NCBI GenBank assembly: GCA_018449595.1
Contig: JAAVUU010000005.1
Span: 62,001 to 126,000 of the forward strand
Reading direction: 5' to 3'
Source: Rhizobiales bacterium dw_265
GTDB taxonomy: Bacteria > Pseudomonadota > Alphaproteobacteria > Micropepsales > Micropepsaceae
DNA length: 64,000 bases
Position 1 is the stretch's first letter. Every line of letters starts with the position of its first letter. A program made the translations under genes and the position numbers. The notes beneath the pieces were generated by a model that searched no databases, was not told the origin of the DNA, and saw only the letters and a program-made list of their open reading frames with translations. Shown here in pieces: positions 1 to 9,850 of this stretch.

Positions 1-647
1 ATCACATCCGCCAGTTCGGCCAGCGGAATCCGCACCTTGAGTTCGCCCTGGGCATAACCGGCGATTTCGTAAGGTTCATACGTCAGTTCCAGCGCATCGG
101 AGAGCCAGGCGAAGTTGCGGAAATCGCCGGCGCCGTCACGGATATATTTCGGATCAACGCCCTGCAGCCGGGGCAACCGCGACAGACCGGCGATGGCCAG
201 GCTGTTGACGCGCGCGAGCCCCCGCGGGCCGTCCACCAGCTCCGCCAGCTCGACGCGCGCCCCGTCCGGCATCAGGAAATTGAAGCTGATCATATCCGGC
301 ATGCCGTGGGCGTGGCCGGCATAGTAGGTGTTGGTGCTGACCTGCACGACGAACATCCGGGCGTCGTTGCGCCGGACCTGGTACCCCATCCAGCCGCCAT
401 TGGCGCCTTTCGAAGCTTCGCCCGTCAGGTCGAGCGGATCGGGCCTGTTGGGCTCGCCCCCGGCGGCGTAGGCCGCGGCAAGGCCGGAAAACATCCGGTC
501 CATGCCGGCGCGGCCGGTATGGGGGTAATGGACATCCAGCTTCAGCAGCTTGCCCGTGCGGACGATCGCCTTGTCGCTGACCGCCAGTTGCGCCTGGGCG
601 GCGGTCGCCAGCAGCAGCCCCAGCGCCACAATCACTTTGCTCGTCAT
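1..647 (-). CDS. RsiV/PdaC-like DUF3298 domain exported protein (partial)
   Basis: The gene reads on the minus strand from an ATG at 647-645 and runs off the left edge, so about 215 N-terminal residues are visible. The first ~20 residues are a Sec signal peptide ending in ATAAQA. The body shows features of the DUF3298/RsiV family: an N-terminal domain, then a stretch with TYYAGHAHG followed by a hydrophobic strand and MPDGARVELAELV, and near the edge YEIAGYAQGELKVRIPL, which resembles the RsiV end motif. Family members are extracytoplasmic proteins, sometimes anti-sigma factors or polysaccharide deacetylase companions; no sigma-factor partner is visible here. Function is therefore unassigned; the family call is fairly secure. 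Confidence 0.75.
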   Translation of the reverse strand, partial: MTSKVIVALGLLLATAAQAQLAVSDKAIVRTGKLLKLDVHYPHTGRAGMDRMFSGLAAAYAAGGEPNRPDPLDLTGEASKGANGGWMGYQVRRNDARMFVVQVSTNTYYAGHAHGMPDMISFNFLMPDGARVELAELVDGPRGLARVNSLAIAGLSRLPRLQGVDPKYIRDGAGDFRNFAWLSDALELTYEPYEIAGYAQGELKVRIPLAELADV

Positions 648-723
648 GTCGGCTGGCCGGTCCTAGAGTGCGCGGAAGTTTCGCCGCCGCGGGTTAGCGC
701 CGGTTTAAGGCTGGGAAAAGAGC

Positions 724-1110
724 ATGGAACGCCGCCTCCTGCAGATCGCCGTCGCTGTCGCCGGGCTGGTGCCGGTGGCGGCCGGCGGACTGGGGGCGCT
801 GTGGCCGGAACTGGTGCTGGGGGGGCCGCCGCACGCCCTGACGCATGGCGCCTATCTGTCGGGCCTGCTGCTGGGCATCGGTCTGGGCTACTGGTCGCTG
901 ATCCCCACCATCGCGCGCCAAAGCCGCGCCTTTTCCCTGCTCAGCCTCTGTGTGGTGCTGGGCGGGCTGGCGCGGCTGGTGGCGGCGCTGCGCCTGGGCG
1001 CCTGGAGCCTGTCGGTAACCTTGCCGCTGGTCATGGAACTGGGCGTCACGCCGGCGCTCTGGCTGTGGCAAAGACGGGTGGCGAGGTCTTCCCTTTTGCC
1101 GCCTGAGTGA
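724..1110 (+). CDS. DUF4345 family integral membrane protein
   Basis: A 128-residue protein with four hydrophobic segments (about residues 7-25, 44-62, 70-88 and 97-115), the size and layout of the DUF4345 family of small bacterial membrane proteins. The motif HGAYLSGLLLGIGLGYW followed by a second LGGLARL helix is typical. It is divergent from the RsiV-like gene (76-bp gap) and its stop is only 35 bp before the ATG of the thioredoxin-TPR gene downstream, so the two may be co-transcribed. The molecular function of the family is unknown. Confidence 0.8.
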   Translation: MERRLLQIAVAVAGLVPVAAGGLGALWPELVLGGPPHALTHGAYLSGLLLGIGLGYWSLIPTIARQSRAFSLLSLCVVLGGLARLVAALRLGAWSLSVTLPLVMELGVTPALWLWQRRVARSSLLPPE

Positions 1111-1145
1111 CCACATTCCGGATCGCAAACACCCGGAACTTTCCC

Positions 1146-2120
1146 ATGGCATTGATCGGTCCCGGCGGGCGTCCCGTCACCTCCCAGCCCGCCCAGAACG
1201 CCGCCAGCGGCACAAGCCCCCATATCAAGGATTCGGGCCTGGCCACCTTCGCCGCCGACGTGCTGGAAGCCAGCCGCGAGGTGCCGGTGATCGTGGATTT
1301 CTGGGCGCCCTGGTGCGGCCCCTGCAAGACCCTGGGCCCGGCGCTGGAAAAGGCGGTGGATGACGCGGGCGGCGCGGTGAAGCTGGTCAAGGTCAATATC
1401 GACGAGAATCCCGAGATCGCCCAGCAGCTGCGCATCCAGTCCATTCCCACCGTCTATGCCTTCAGGAATGGCCAGCCGGTGGACGGCTTCATGGGTGCGA
1501 TCCCCGACAGCCAGATCAAGGCCTTTGTCGCGGCGCTGGCGAACGGCGCCGGCGGCGGTCATGACCACGACCACAGCCATGGCGGCCCGGAACATACCGA
1601 AGAGGTGCTGGCGGTGGCGGCGGACGCGCTGGCGGCGGGCGACATCGCCCTGGCGGCCCAGGCTTACGGCCATGTGCTGCAGGACGAGCCCGGCCATCCC
1701 GCCGCGGTGGCGGGCCTGGCGCGCGCCTATCTGCTGGGCGGTGAACTGGAGCAGGCCCGCACCACCCTGCAGATGGTCAAGCCCGGCGGCGAAACCGACG
1801 ACGCCATCCGCGCCGTGCAGGCCGAATTGAAGCTGAAGGAAGCGCCCGCCCCGGAAGCCAGCGAGACGGCGGTGCTGCGGGCGAAGCTGGAGGCCAATCC
1901 GGCGGACCACCAGGCGCGCTATGACCTGGCCATGGCGCTGGACGCCGCCGGCGACCGCGACGGCGCGGTGGCGGAACTGCTGGACCTAGTGCGGCGCGAC
2001 CGCAAGTGGAACGAGGACGCGGCGCGCAAACAGCTTGTGGTGCTGTTCGAGGCGATGGGCTTCACCGACCCGCGCAGCGTGGAAGGCCGCCGCAAGCTGT
2101 CCGGCATCCTGTTCTCCTGA
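1146..2120 (+). CDS. cnoX: thioredoxin-TPR co-chaperone (CnoX/YbbN family)
   Basis: A 324-residue protein with a thioredoxin fold (about residues 30-140, active site WCGPC at 56-60), a short His/Asp-rich linker (GGGHDHDHSHGG, about residues 138-149), and tetratricopeptide helices to the C-terminus. This is the CnoX/YbbN arrangement; these proteins protect substrates from oxidation and hand them to GroEL or DnaK. Unlike E. coli YbbN, the redox dithiol is intact, as known for alphaproteobacterial relatives, so a redox role is plausible. ATG 1146 was chosen because it begins just before the family-like N-terminus; an in-frame GTG at 1107 overlaps the previous gene. The stop overlaps the next start (TGATG). 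Confidence 0.88.
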   Translation: MALIGPGGRPVTSQPAQNAASGTSPHIKDSGLATFAADVLEASREVPVIVDFWAPWCGPCKTLGPALEKAVDDAGGAVKLVKVNIDENPEIAQQLRIQSIPTVYAFRNGQPVDGFMGAIPDSQIKAFVAALANGAGGGHDHDHSHGGPEHTEEVLAVAADALAAGDIALAAQAYGHVLQDEPGHPAAVAGLARAYLLGGELEQARTTLQMVKPGGETDDAIRAVQAELKLKEAPAPEASETAVLRAKLEANPADHQARYDLAMALDAAGDRDGAVAELLDLVRRDRKWNEDAARKQLVVLFEAMGFTDPRSVEGRRKLSGILFS

Positions 2121-2767
2121 TGCCCCGGCACTATCACGCCTGGTCCGACCTGCCCCATTCCCTGCCGCTGTTTCCCCTGACCGGCGCGGTGCTGCTGCCG
2201 CGCGGGGCGCTGCCGCTGAATATTTTCGAGCCGCGCTACCTGGAGATGGTGGATTATGCCCTGACCGGCGACCGGCTGATCGGCATGATCCAGCCCAGCG
2301 AAAGCGAGGACAAGGTGCTCAAGCCGGCGCTGTCGCGGGTGGGCTGCGCCGGCAAGATCGTGTCCTTCCGCGAGACCGAGGACAATCGCTACCTCATCAC
2401 CCTGCAGGGGCTTTGCCGCTTCCGCCTGACCGGCGAAATGGAGAGCACCACGCCCTGGCGCGCCGGCTTCTGCGACTTCGCGCCTTTCGCAGGCGATCTG
2501 GCCCAATTGGGCGACGAGGAATTCCCGCGCGAGCGGCTGCTGGCGGCGCTGAAGGCCTATCTCACCCACCGCGACATGAAGGCGGACTGGAAAAGCGTGA
2601 TGACCGCACCGGGCGAGGCGCTGGTCAATGCCCTGGCCATGATGTGCCCCTTCGATCCGGCGGAGAAACAGGCGCTGCTGGAGGCCCCGGGCTTTCAGGA
2701 GCGCGCCTCCACCCTGATGGCGCTGCTGGAAATGGGCGGCGAAGCCGGGCCGACTACGCTAAACTAG
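2120..2767 (+). CDS. LON peptidase substrate-binding (Lon-N) domain protein
   Basis: A 215-residue protein made essentially of a Lon N-terminal (LAN/PUA-like) domain without ATPase or protease parts. Diagnostic features are LPLFPLTGAVLLPRGALPLNIFEPRY near the N-terminus (given in parts: LPLFPL, then LPLNIFEPRY), GRI-like GCAGKI and RYLITLQGLCRFR. The ATG at 2120 overlaps the preceding TGA, indicating translational coupling with the thioredoxin-TPR gene; this adjacency (chaperone plus Lon-N protein) recurs in alphaproteobacteria and suggests a protein quality-control role, but the biochemical function of stand-alone Lon-N proteins is not known. Confidence 0.88.
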   Translation: MPRHYHAWSDLPHSLPLFPLTGAVLLPRGALPLNIFEPRYLEMVDYALTGDRLIGMIQPSESEDKVLKPALSRVGCAGKIVSFRETEDNRYLITLQGLCRFRLTGEMESTTPWRAGFCDFAPFAGDLAQLGDEEFPRERLLAALKAYLTHRDMKADWKSVMTAPGEALVNALAMMCPFDPAEKQALLEAPGFQERASTLMALLEMGGEAGPTTLN

Positions 2768-2808
2768 CGGGCTTTTAATGGCCTGTCGCTTCGCACCATG
2801 AGGCCTTG

Positions 2809-2994
2809 ATGGAAACCGATCCCAAACTGCTGGAAATCCTGGTCTGTCCGCTGACCAAGACCACGCTTCACTATGACCGTGACCGCCAGGAACTGGTGTC
2901 GAAAGCCGCGGGGCTGGCCTATCCCATTCGCGGCGGCGTGCCGATCATGCTGCCGGGCGAGGCGCGCGAACTCACCGACGCGGAGCGCGGCTGA
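2809..2994 (+). CDS. Trm112 family protein
   Basis: A 61-residue protein beginning [14 protein letters not shown], the signature of the bacterial Trm112/UPF0434 family, followed by a hydrophilic hairpin and [15 protein letters not shown]. In eukaryotes and archaea Trm112 is an activator subunit of methyltransferases; bacterial members are thought to play a similar partner role. Only one cysteine is present (CPLTK), so the zinc site of the eukaryotic protein is not conserved. The stop TGA at 2992-2994 overlaps the ATG of the next gene. Confidence 0.85.
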   Translation: METDPKLLEILVCPLTKTTLHYDRDRQELVSKAAGLAYPIRGGVPIMLPGEARELTDAERG

Positions 2995-3331
2995 TGCCCC
3001 CCGAGCAACATTGGCCCAGTGAAATCCGCCTCAATCCGGGGCGCGACGTGCTGACCGTCGCCTTCGACAGCGGCGAGCGTTTTGCCCTGCGCGCCGAATA
3101 TCTGCGGGTGGAATCCCCCAGCGCCGAAATCCGCAACCATGGCGGTCCCAAGACCATCCTGACCGGCAAGGAGCAGGTGAAGATCGGCGGGCTGGAGCCG
3201 GTCGGCAATTACGCCGTGCGCATCGGCTTCGACGACGGCCATGACAGCGGTCTCTACAGCTGGGACTATCTGTTCAAGCTGGGCGCGGAAGAAAAGGATA
3301 TCTGGGCGGAATATCTCAGCGCGAGCGGGCG

Positions 3332-3335
<4 letters not shown>
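2994..3335 (+). CDS. DUF971 (gamma-butyrobetaine hydroxylase-like N-terminal) protein
   Basis: A 113-residue protein corresponding to the small DUF971 domain, the domain also found at the N-terminus of gamma-butyrobetaine hydroxylase. Typical features are PSEIRL near the N-terminus, LRAEYLRVESPSAE, and the end motif GHDSGLYSWDYLF. Bacterial stand-alone members are often located near Mrp/ApbC-type or Trm112 genes, and a role in iron-sulfur or cofactor metabolism has been proposed for the family. It overlaps both its neighbours by 1-4 bp, so it is part of a tightly coupled operon. Confidence 0.87.
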
Positions 3336-4260
<925 letters not shown>

Positions 4261-4264
<4 letters not shown>

Positions 4265-4869
4265 TCCCGCACCGGCAGCGCGTTTATCCCACCAAGAAAC
4301 AGCGCGGTGGCGAAGCCGGTGGCGGCTTCGACATCGCCGTCCGCTTTCACCCGCTCGGCCAGTTCGAACGCCACCCCGGCCAGCGCCGCGGCCAGGACCT
4401 GTGCATCCACCGGCGGCAGCAGGCCCTGCGCGATGGCGGTGTCCAGGTCGGCGCGCAGCTCGGCAAAGCCCGCCAGCACTTCCGGCGAATCCATGCGGAA
4501 ACGGCTGGTTTCGGGGACGGCGGATGGCGCGCCGCGCTGTTCGGCCACAAAGGCGAAGAAGGTGCGAAAGCCGCCCGAGAGCAGTTCTTCGCGCGAGGCC
4601 GCCGCCAGCCGCGCCTCGCGCAGCCGGGGGCGGATCGCCAGCGCCACGTCGTCGCGCAGCGCCTGGTACACTTCTTCCTTGGACTTGAAATAATTGTAGA
4701 AGGTGCCCGAGGCCAGCGGCGTGGCGCGAATGATGTCGCGCACCGTGGCGGCGGCAAAGCCCATCTCGGCAAAGACCTGGCGCGCCGCCGCCAGGATGGT
4801 CTCGCGGTTCTGCAGCTTGGTCTGTTCGCGGCGGCCGCTTTGGGTGCGGGACTTGGGCAGGGCATCCAT
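4261..4869 (-). CDS. TetR/AcrR family transcriptional regulator
   Basis: A 202-residue regulator with an N-terminal TetR helix-turn-helix at about residues 22-70 (RETILAAARQVFAEMGF ... TVRDIIRATPLASGTFYNYF) and a variable, all-helical C-terminal ligand-binding domain. No obvious target gene is divergent from it: it is convergent with the Kir channel (4-bp overlap of stops) and is 21 bp downstream of pyrD on the same strand. The ligand is unknown. Confidence 0.9.
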
Positions 4870-4889
4870 GGGGGAACTTTAGCAGGAGG

Positions 4890-5939
4890 CTATGGCAAAG
4901 ACATGCCGGTGCCGACCGCCGCCGCCACATTTGCAAATCCGTCGCGCAACAAACAGTCGCGCAACTCGCGCTTGATGCGCGCCACCAGGCCCGGCCCATC
5001 CAGCGCCAGCGCGGTGTACACCTGCACCAGCGACGCCCCGGCGCGAATCTTGGCATAGGCATCCGCGCCCGACGCGATGCCGCCCACGCCAACCAGAGTC
5101 ACCGTGCTGCCCAGCCGCGTGTGCATCTGGCGCAGGATTTCCGTCGAAGGTGCGAACAGCGGCCGACCCGACAAGCCGCCGGTTTCGCCGGCATGCGGCG
5201 ATGCCAGGGGCGGCCGGGCGATGGTGGTGTTGGAGACGATCAGGCCCTCGATGCCGCTTGCCCGCACCACATCGGCAATATCATCCAGGGCGTGCGCGTC
5301 GAGGTCCGGCGCGATTTTCAGGAGAATAGGTGTCTTGCGCCCACTTCGCGTCTCCAAGAGCCTGTCGAGCAATCGCGACAGTTCGTCCCGATTCTGCAAG
5401 CCTCGCAGCCCCGGCGTGTTGGGCGAGGAGACATTGACGGTCGCATAATCGGCCAGGGGCGCGAGCATCGCGAAGGCGTTTTCATAATCGCGAATGCGGT
5501 CTTCGCTGTCCTTGTTGGCGCCGATATTGATGCCGACGATCCCCTTGCTTCGGCGGCGTTCCAGGTTGCGCGCCGCCAGCGCCATGCCGCCATTGTTGAA
5601 GCCCATGCGGTTGATGACGGCACCGTCTTCGGTCAGCCGGAACAGCCGGGGCCGGGGATTGCCCGCCTGCGGCCTGGGCGTGACGGTGCCGCATTCCACA
5701 AAGCCGAAGCCGAAGCGGGCCATGGCGTCGGGTACCCGCGCGTTCTTGTCGAAGCCTGCCGCCAGGCCGACCGGGTTGGGGAAATCCAGACCGAAAGCCG
5801 TGACCGCCAGGGACGGATCATCGGCGGGCGCGGGCGGAATCAGTGGCCCCAACCCGCCCGCCAGCCTCAGCGTGGCGTTGTGGGCGGTTTCGGCGGGCAG
5901 TTGCCGCAGCAGGCGGGCCCCGAGATCGAAAACAGACAA
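4890..5939 (-). CDS. pyrD: dihydroorotate dehydrogenase (quinone), class 2
   Basis: A 349-residue enzyme of de novo pyrimidine synthesis that oxidises dihydroorotate to orotate with FMN and passes electrons to the membrane quinone pool. Class 2 features are visible: the N-terminal amphipathic membrane-association segment (residues 1-40), NPVGLAAGFDKN, GFGFVECGTVTPRPQ, NRMGFNNGG, GINIGANKD, the catalytic-serine motif NVSSPNTPGLRGLQ, KIAPDL, SNTT, and GLSGRPLF. Length matches the family. It is transcribed away from the S24 regulator. Confidence 0.96.
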   Translation of the reverse strand: MSVFDLGARLLRQLPAETAHNATLRLAGGLGPLIPPAPADDPSLAVTAFGLDFPNPVGLAAGFDKNARVPDAMARFGFGFVECGTVTPRPQAGNPRPRLFRLTEDGAVINRMGFNNGGMALAARNLERRRSKGIVGINIGANKDSEDRIRDYENAFAMLAPLADYATVNVSSPNTPGLRGLQNRDELSRLLDRLLETRSGRKTPILLKIAPDLDAHALDDIADVVRASGIEGLIVSNTTIARPPLASPHAGETGGLSGRPLFAPSTEILRQMHTRLGSTVTLVGVGGIASGADAYAKIRAGASLVQVYTALALDGPGLVARIKRELRDCLLRDGFANVAAAVGTGMSLP

Positions 5940-6005
5940 GCAGCTTCCTTTGCGTGCAGAGGGGGAGCCCTACCCTCTAGACGGGCACCCACGATAGCTT
6001 TATAT

Positions 6006-6041
6006 TAGGAATAATAGCCGTAAAAAACGGTTAGATTCCTA
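6006..6041. promoter_or_regulatory. nested inverted repeat, candidate operator between pyrD and the S24 regulator
   Basis: In an AT-rich island just before the S24 regulator ATG (6056), TAGGAAT at 6006-6012 is matched by its exact inverse ATTCCTA at 6035-6041. Inside it TAGCCGT (6015-6021) faces ACGGTTA (6027-6033), a one-mismatch inverse. The base composition contrasts sharply with the GC-rich surroundings, and TATATT at 6001-6006 could be a -10 element. Seen directly; the inference is that this is an autoregulatory operator of the regulator encoded next to it, possibly also acting on pyrD. Confidence 0.5.
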
Positions 6042-6055
6042 AAATTCAACGTCCA

Positions 6056-6691
6056 ATGCTGACCCATTCCCAAATCTGGCGCGCCATTGATGCCCTTGCC
6101 GCCCGTCATGGCATGTCGCCATCGGGCCTGGCCAAGCTCGCCGGTCTGGACCCCACCACTTTTAACAAAAGCAAGCGCGGCACCGCCAATGGAAAGCTGC
6201 GCTGGCCCTCGACCGAGAGCCTGGCCAAGGTGCTGGGCGCCACCGGGGCGTCGCTGGAGGATTTCGTCGCCCTGGTCGGCGAGGCGGGCAACCGCGCCAT
6301 GCGGGCGCGGATGGTGCCCCTGATCGGCATGGCCCAGGCGGGCACCCAAGGCTATTTCGACGATGCCGGTTTTCCCGCCGGATCGGGCTGGGAAGACATC
6401 GCCTTTCCCGAGATCGCCGACGAGCATTGCTATGCGCTGGAGATCACCGGCGATTCCATGCTGCCGGTCTATCGCGACGGCGACCGCATCGTGGTGTCGC
6501 CGTCCGGCAGCCTGCGGCGCGGCGACCGGGTGGTGGTCAAGACCCATGCCGGGGAAGTGATGGCCAAGCAGTTGGGCCGGCTGACGGCGCAGCGCATCGA
6601 ACTGAAAAGCTTCAATCCCGCCTTCGAGGACCGCAGCTTCGCCTTGAGCGAAGTGGCGTTCGTGCATCGCATCATCTGGGCGAGCCAGTAA
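6056..6691 (+). CDS. helix-turn-helix S24 family (LexA/CI-like) transcriptional regulator
   Basis: A 211-residue protein with an N-terminal HTH (about residues 5-70; SPSGLAKLAGLDPTTFNKSKR) and a C-terminal S24 peptidase-like domain. Possible self-cleavage site Ala-Gly in GMAQAG (about 90-95), catalytic serine in ITGDSMLPVYRDGD and catalytic lysine in VMAKQLGR. The architecture is that of CI/LexA-type repressors, but the DNA-binding domain is not LexA-like, and no prophage genes surround it, so it is probably a chromosomal stress or developmental regulator. A large dyad sits directly upstream. Confidence 0.88.
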   Translation: MLTHSQIWRAIDALAARHGMSPSGLAKLAGLDPTTFNKSKRGTANGKLRWPSTESLAKVLGATGASLEDFVALVGEAGNRAMRARMVPLIGMAQAGTQGYFDDAGFPAGSGWEDIAFPEIADEHCYALEITGDSMLPVYRDGDRIVVSPSGSLRRGDRVVVKTHAGEVMAKQLGRLTAQRIELKSFNPAFEDRSFALSEVAFVHRIIWASQ

Positions 6692-6705
6692 GCCGCTGCT
6701 CTATC

Positions 6706-6854
6706 GTCATGGCCCGCAAATGCGGGCCACCCAGGTGACACACGCTCATATCCAGACAATGGAATTCGATATTTTGTTCGTCGAGGTCCGCACCCTATGC
6801 CCAACTGGGTGGCCCGTCCGTACACTGTCGCTACGGACCCGGCGGGCCATGACA
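6706..6854. repeat. palindromic interspersed element, copy A
   Basis: Begins GTCATGGCCCGC and ends GCGGGCCATGAC (terminal inverted repeats). Each end contains its own small hairpin: the left one is GGCCCGC-AAAT-GCGGGCC followed by ACCCAGGTGACAC; the right one starts GCCCAACTGGGTGGCCCG. The central ~60 bp is AT-richer and includes TTCGATATT. It starts 14 bp after the S24 regulator stop and ends 14 bp before the end of the convergent lipoprotein gene. Six relatives occur in the window. Confidence 0.85.
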
Positions 6855-6868
6855 ATTGGGGGGGCGGG

Positions 6869-7399
6869 TCAGCGCAACACCCAGCGATATTCCGCCGCCT
6901 TGTGGCTCTTCCACAGCGCCAGCAGGGACTTCTCCAGCGCCGCGCGGGTGGCGAAGATGCAGGCGCCGTCCTTGCCCGCCACCGTGCCCGAAACCCGCGC
7001 CGCGCGCGCATCCCTGGCGCAGTCGGGGCGGATCTCGCGCGCGCTTTTGGGGCCGGTGATGACCAGCAGGCCGTGATAGCGCGTCCAGTCCTCGCTGGCG
7101 GGATGATCCAGCGCCGCCGCCTGGTAGATCAGGACACGTGACGGCGCGCCGGGCAGCGGGAACAGGCCCAGCTCGAAGCCCTGGCCGAAATCCTGGCCCT
7201 TGTCTGTTTCGGTGAGGCGATAGCGGCCCTTGGGCAGCCTGGTCAGGGCGTAATGGGTCTGCTTGCGGTCGGGGCCCGTCTCCACCACCGCGCCGGCGGC
7301 GAAAGGCTGCACGCCGACATCATCGCGATAGAGCCGGGTCCGGGTCTGCCAGCAACCCGCCACCAGCAGCGCGATCACAAGAACGGCAAGTTTTCGCAA
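6869..7399 (-). CDS. hypothetical lipoprotein
   Basis: A 176-residue protein with a lipoprotein signal peptide (MRKLAVLVIALLVAGC; lipobox LVAGC, Cys16). The mature part has no motif I recognise; it is probably beta-rich, with KGRYRLTETD and a C-terminal segment containing two cysteines (about positions 127 and 146) that could form a disulfide in the periplasm. It follows the TPR gene by 8 bp and is probably the last gene of the lysK-TPR-lipoprotein operon. Function unknown. Confidence 0.75.
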   Translation of the reverse strand: MRKLAVLVIALLVAGCWQTRTRLYRDDVGVQPFAAGAVVETGPDRKQTHYALTRLPKGRYRLTETDKGQDFGQGFELGLFPLPGAPSRVLIYQAAALDHPASEDWTRYHGLLVITGPKSAREIRPDCARDARAARVSGTVAGKDGACIFATRAALEKSLLALWKSHKAAEYRWVLR

Positions 7400-7407
7400 A
7401 CACGCTC

Positions 7408-8175
7408 CTAGTCGGCAAAACCCTGATACTTGCGCAGCCGCGCCGCGAACGCATCATGCGGGCCGCGATTGAGAAGGCCAAGCATTTCATTGGCCCGGTC
7501 CTGGATCTTTTTCTCATAGGCGGTGACGGCCTCGCCCGCCAGGGCGGCGCGCAGTTCCGCTGCGATGCGCGCCCGGTATTTGTCGTCGTCGAAACCGGCC
7601 AGGGCCAGCGCCACCTGATAGCGCACCGCGACATTGCCCGGCGCCAGTCTCACGGCGCGGTCGAACAGCGCCACCGCCTCGCTTTCGGTGGCGCCATAGA
7701 TGGTGCGCGCCAGGAAGGCGCCGCCGCCGCGCACCACCTCGATATGCCAGCCGCCCAACGCCGAGACGGCGAAGGGATTTTTCGGATCGTCGGCGATTGC
7801 GGTATCCAGCGCGGCCTTGGACGCGGCGGGGGTGCCGCGCAGCCGCGCCTTGACCGCGCCGATGAGGCGCGACTGGTAGCCCAGCGCCACCGCCAGCCAG
7901 ACCTGGCCATAGGCATTGTGCGGATCGGCGGCGACGGCCTGCCGCGCCAGGGTTTCGGCGCGCGTGAGACAATCCATGCAGGGCTGGTCGCGCAGCACAT
8001 CCTCGGCCAGCACGGCGCGGGCGGCGATGGCATAGCCCTGTGCGGTATGCGCCGCCTCGCCCAGGCGCGCCGCCTGGTCGTAATCGCCTTTGGCATACAG
8101 CGCGAAGATGTCATCGCTGCTCGCGGCCTGCGCCGCGCCTGCCGACAACAGCAACGCCAGGACGGCGGACTTCAT
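7408..8175 (-). CDS. exported tetratricopeptide-repeat protein
   Basis: A 255-residue protein with a Sec signal peptide (residues 1-17, cleavage after AQA) and helical TPR-like repeats across the mature part ([43 protein letters not shown]). It likely acts as a periplasmic scaffold. Its ATG overlaps the lysK stop by 4 bp, so it is translationally coupled to lysK; a functional link to translation is not evident. Partner and role unknown. Confidence 0.8.
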   Translation of the reverse strand: MKSAVLALLLSAGAAQAASSDDIFALYAKGDYDQAARLGEAAHTAQGYAIAARAVLAEDVLRDQPCMDCLTRAETLARQAVAADPHNAYGQVWLAVALGYQSRLIGAVKARLRGTPAASKAALDTAIADDPKNPFAVSALGGWHIEVVRGGGAFLARTIYGATESEAVALFDRAVRLAPGNVAVRYQVALALAGFDDDKYRARIAAELRAALAGEAVTAYEKKIQDRANEMLGLLNRGPHDAFAARLRKYQGFAD

Positions 8176-9782
8176 TTCGCGAAATCGCCCGCCAGGGCGC
8201 CGCGGATCATCGCCGCCGTCGCCGGCACGCCGAACAAGGCGGCGAAGGAGCCGAAGCGCGGCCCCTGGGTCTGGCCCAGCAGCACCTCATACAGCGCCGC
8301 GAACCAGGCCCGCAGCGGCTCGAAGCCATGCGCCTTGCCGACCTCGTACACCACGTCCTGCACCAGCTTGCCGTCGCGCGCATCGCCCAACGCATCCAGT
8401 TTCGCCGCCAGGTCTTCCAGCGCGGCGCGCTCCTTGTCGTCGGGGGCGCGAAACACCTTCGCCGGCTTCACGAAATCCTCGTAATAGCGCAGCGCATAGC
8501 CGACCAGGCGATCCAGCCCCGGATTGGTTTGCGGCGACACGGCTTCCGGCGAATAGGCGCGGATGAAGCCCCACAATACTTCGCGGTTGGAGGCATTCGA
8601 TGCCGACACCAGATTGAGCAGCAGCGCGAAACTGACCGGATAGCGTTCCAGCGGCACCTTGCCGGCATGGATATGCCACACCGGATTTTCCAGCCGCTGT
8701 TCGTCGGTGGTTTCCGCCGCGTGATAGGATTCCAGATGGGCGATATATTCGTCCACCGCCTTGGGGATCACGTCGAAATACAGTTTCTTGGCGGCGCGCG
8801 GCTTCTGGAACATGAACAGCGCCAGCGATTCCGGCGAGCCGTATTTGAGCCAGTCGTCCAGGCTGATGCCATTGCCCTTGGACTTGGAAATCTTCTGGCC
8901 CTGGTCGTCCAGGAACATCTCGTACATATACTGTTCGGGCGGGGCGCCGCCGGCGATTTTGCAAATGGCGCTGTAGAGCGGCGCCTGGGAGAGATGATCC
9001 TTGCCGTACATCTCGTAATCCACGCCCAGCGCCGCCCAGCGCATGCCCATGTCGGGCTTCCATTGCAGCTTGCAATGCCCGCCGGTCACCGGGACGGTTT
9101 CCTCGCTGCCGTCTTCCTCGACATAGGTGATGGTGCCCTTTTCGGTGTCATGGCTGACCACCTTGGCCAGCAGCACCTTGCCCGAGCGCGGACTGACCGG
9201 CAGGAAGGGCGAATAGGTCTGCTGGCGTTCCTCGCCCAGGGTCGGCAGCATCACCGCCATCACCTTGTCGTAGTTGGCCAGGATGCGCAGCAGCGCCGCG
9301 TCGAACCGCCCGGACTTGTAGGTGGCGGTCGAGGAATAGAATTCATAGCGGAAGCCGAACTGGTCCAGGAAGGCGCGCAGCCGCGCATTCATGTGATGGC
9401 CGAAACTTTCATGGGTGCCGAAGGGATCGGGAATGGCGGTCAGCGGCATGCCCAGATGGGCCGCCAGCATCTCCTGTTGCGGCAGGTTGTCGGGGACTTT
9501 GCGCAAGCCGTCCATGTCGTCGGAAAAGGCGATCAGGTGGGTGGGCACATCGCTCATGCTCTCGAAGGCATGGCGCACCCAGCTGGTGCGGGCGACCTCG
9601 CCGAATGTGCCGATATGGGGCAGGCCGGAGGGACCATAGCCGGTCTCGAACAGCACCCCTTCCACGGGCTTGCCCCCAGCCTGACGCGCCTCGATCCGCG
9701 CCAGCAGCTTGCGGGCCTCCTCAAAAGGCCAGGCCTTGGCGCCAAGGGCACGTCCCGCCAACACATTCACAGCAAAATTCAT
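8172..9782 (-). CDS. lysK: class I lysyl-tRNA synthetase
   Basis: A 536-residue class I LysRS that charges tRNA-Lys, the archaeal-type enzyme that replaces class II LysS in many alphaproteobacteria. Rossmann-fold signatures are present: the HIGH-like [10 protein letters not shown] at about residues 50-59 and the KMSKS-like [11 protein letters not shown] at about 295-305. Other family features are [12 protein letters not shown] and [15 protein letters not shown]. It heads an operon with the TPR gene (4-bp overlap) and the lipoprotein. It is divergent from the histidine kinase at 9851. Confidence 0.96.
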   Translation of the reverse strand: MNFAVNVLAGRALGAKAWPFEEARKLLARIEARQAGGKPVEGVLFETGYGPSGLPHIGTFGEVARTSWVRHAFESMSDVPTHLIAFSDDMDGLRKVPDNLPQQEMLAAHLGMPLTAIPDPFGTHESFGHHMNARLRAFLDQFGFRYEFYSSTATYKSGRFDAALLRILANYDKVMAVMLPTLGEERQQTYSPFLPVSPRSGKVLLAKVVSHDTEKGTITYVEEDGSEETVPVTGGHCKLQWKPDMGMRWAALGVDYEMYGKDHLSQAPLYSAICKIAGGAPPEQYMYEMFLDDQGQKISKSKGNGISLDDWLKYGSPESLALFMFQKPRAAKKLYFDVIPKAVDEYIAHLESYHAAETTDEQRLENPVWHIHAGKVPLERYPVSFALLLNLVSASNASNREVLWGFIRAYSPEAVSPQTNPGLDRLVGYALRYYEDFVKPAKVFRAPDDKERAALEDLAAKLDALGDARDGKLVQDVVYEVGKAHGFEPLRAWFAALYEVLLGQTQGPRFGSFAALFGVPATAAMIRGALAGDFAK

Positions 9783-9850
9783 CCTTCGTTAAGTGGGTCT
9801 TAAGCGTTCTGAAAGGGCGCGAAAGTTAGGCTTTGCCAGGGTTTTGCGCA

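Noticed and set aside
6720-7076. Small frames beginning with Met-Arg-Ala-Thr-Gln-Val-Thr at 6720, 17507 and (minus) 21322
   Set aside because: They are translations of the palindromic interspersed element (ATGCGGGCCACCCAGGTGAC) and differ after it; not genes.
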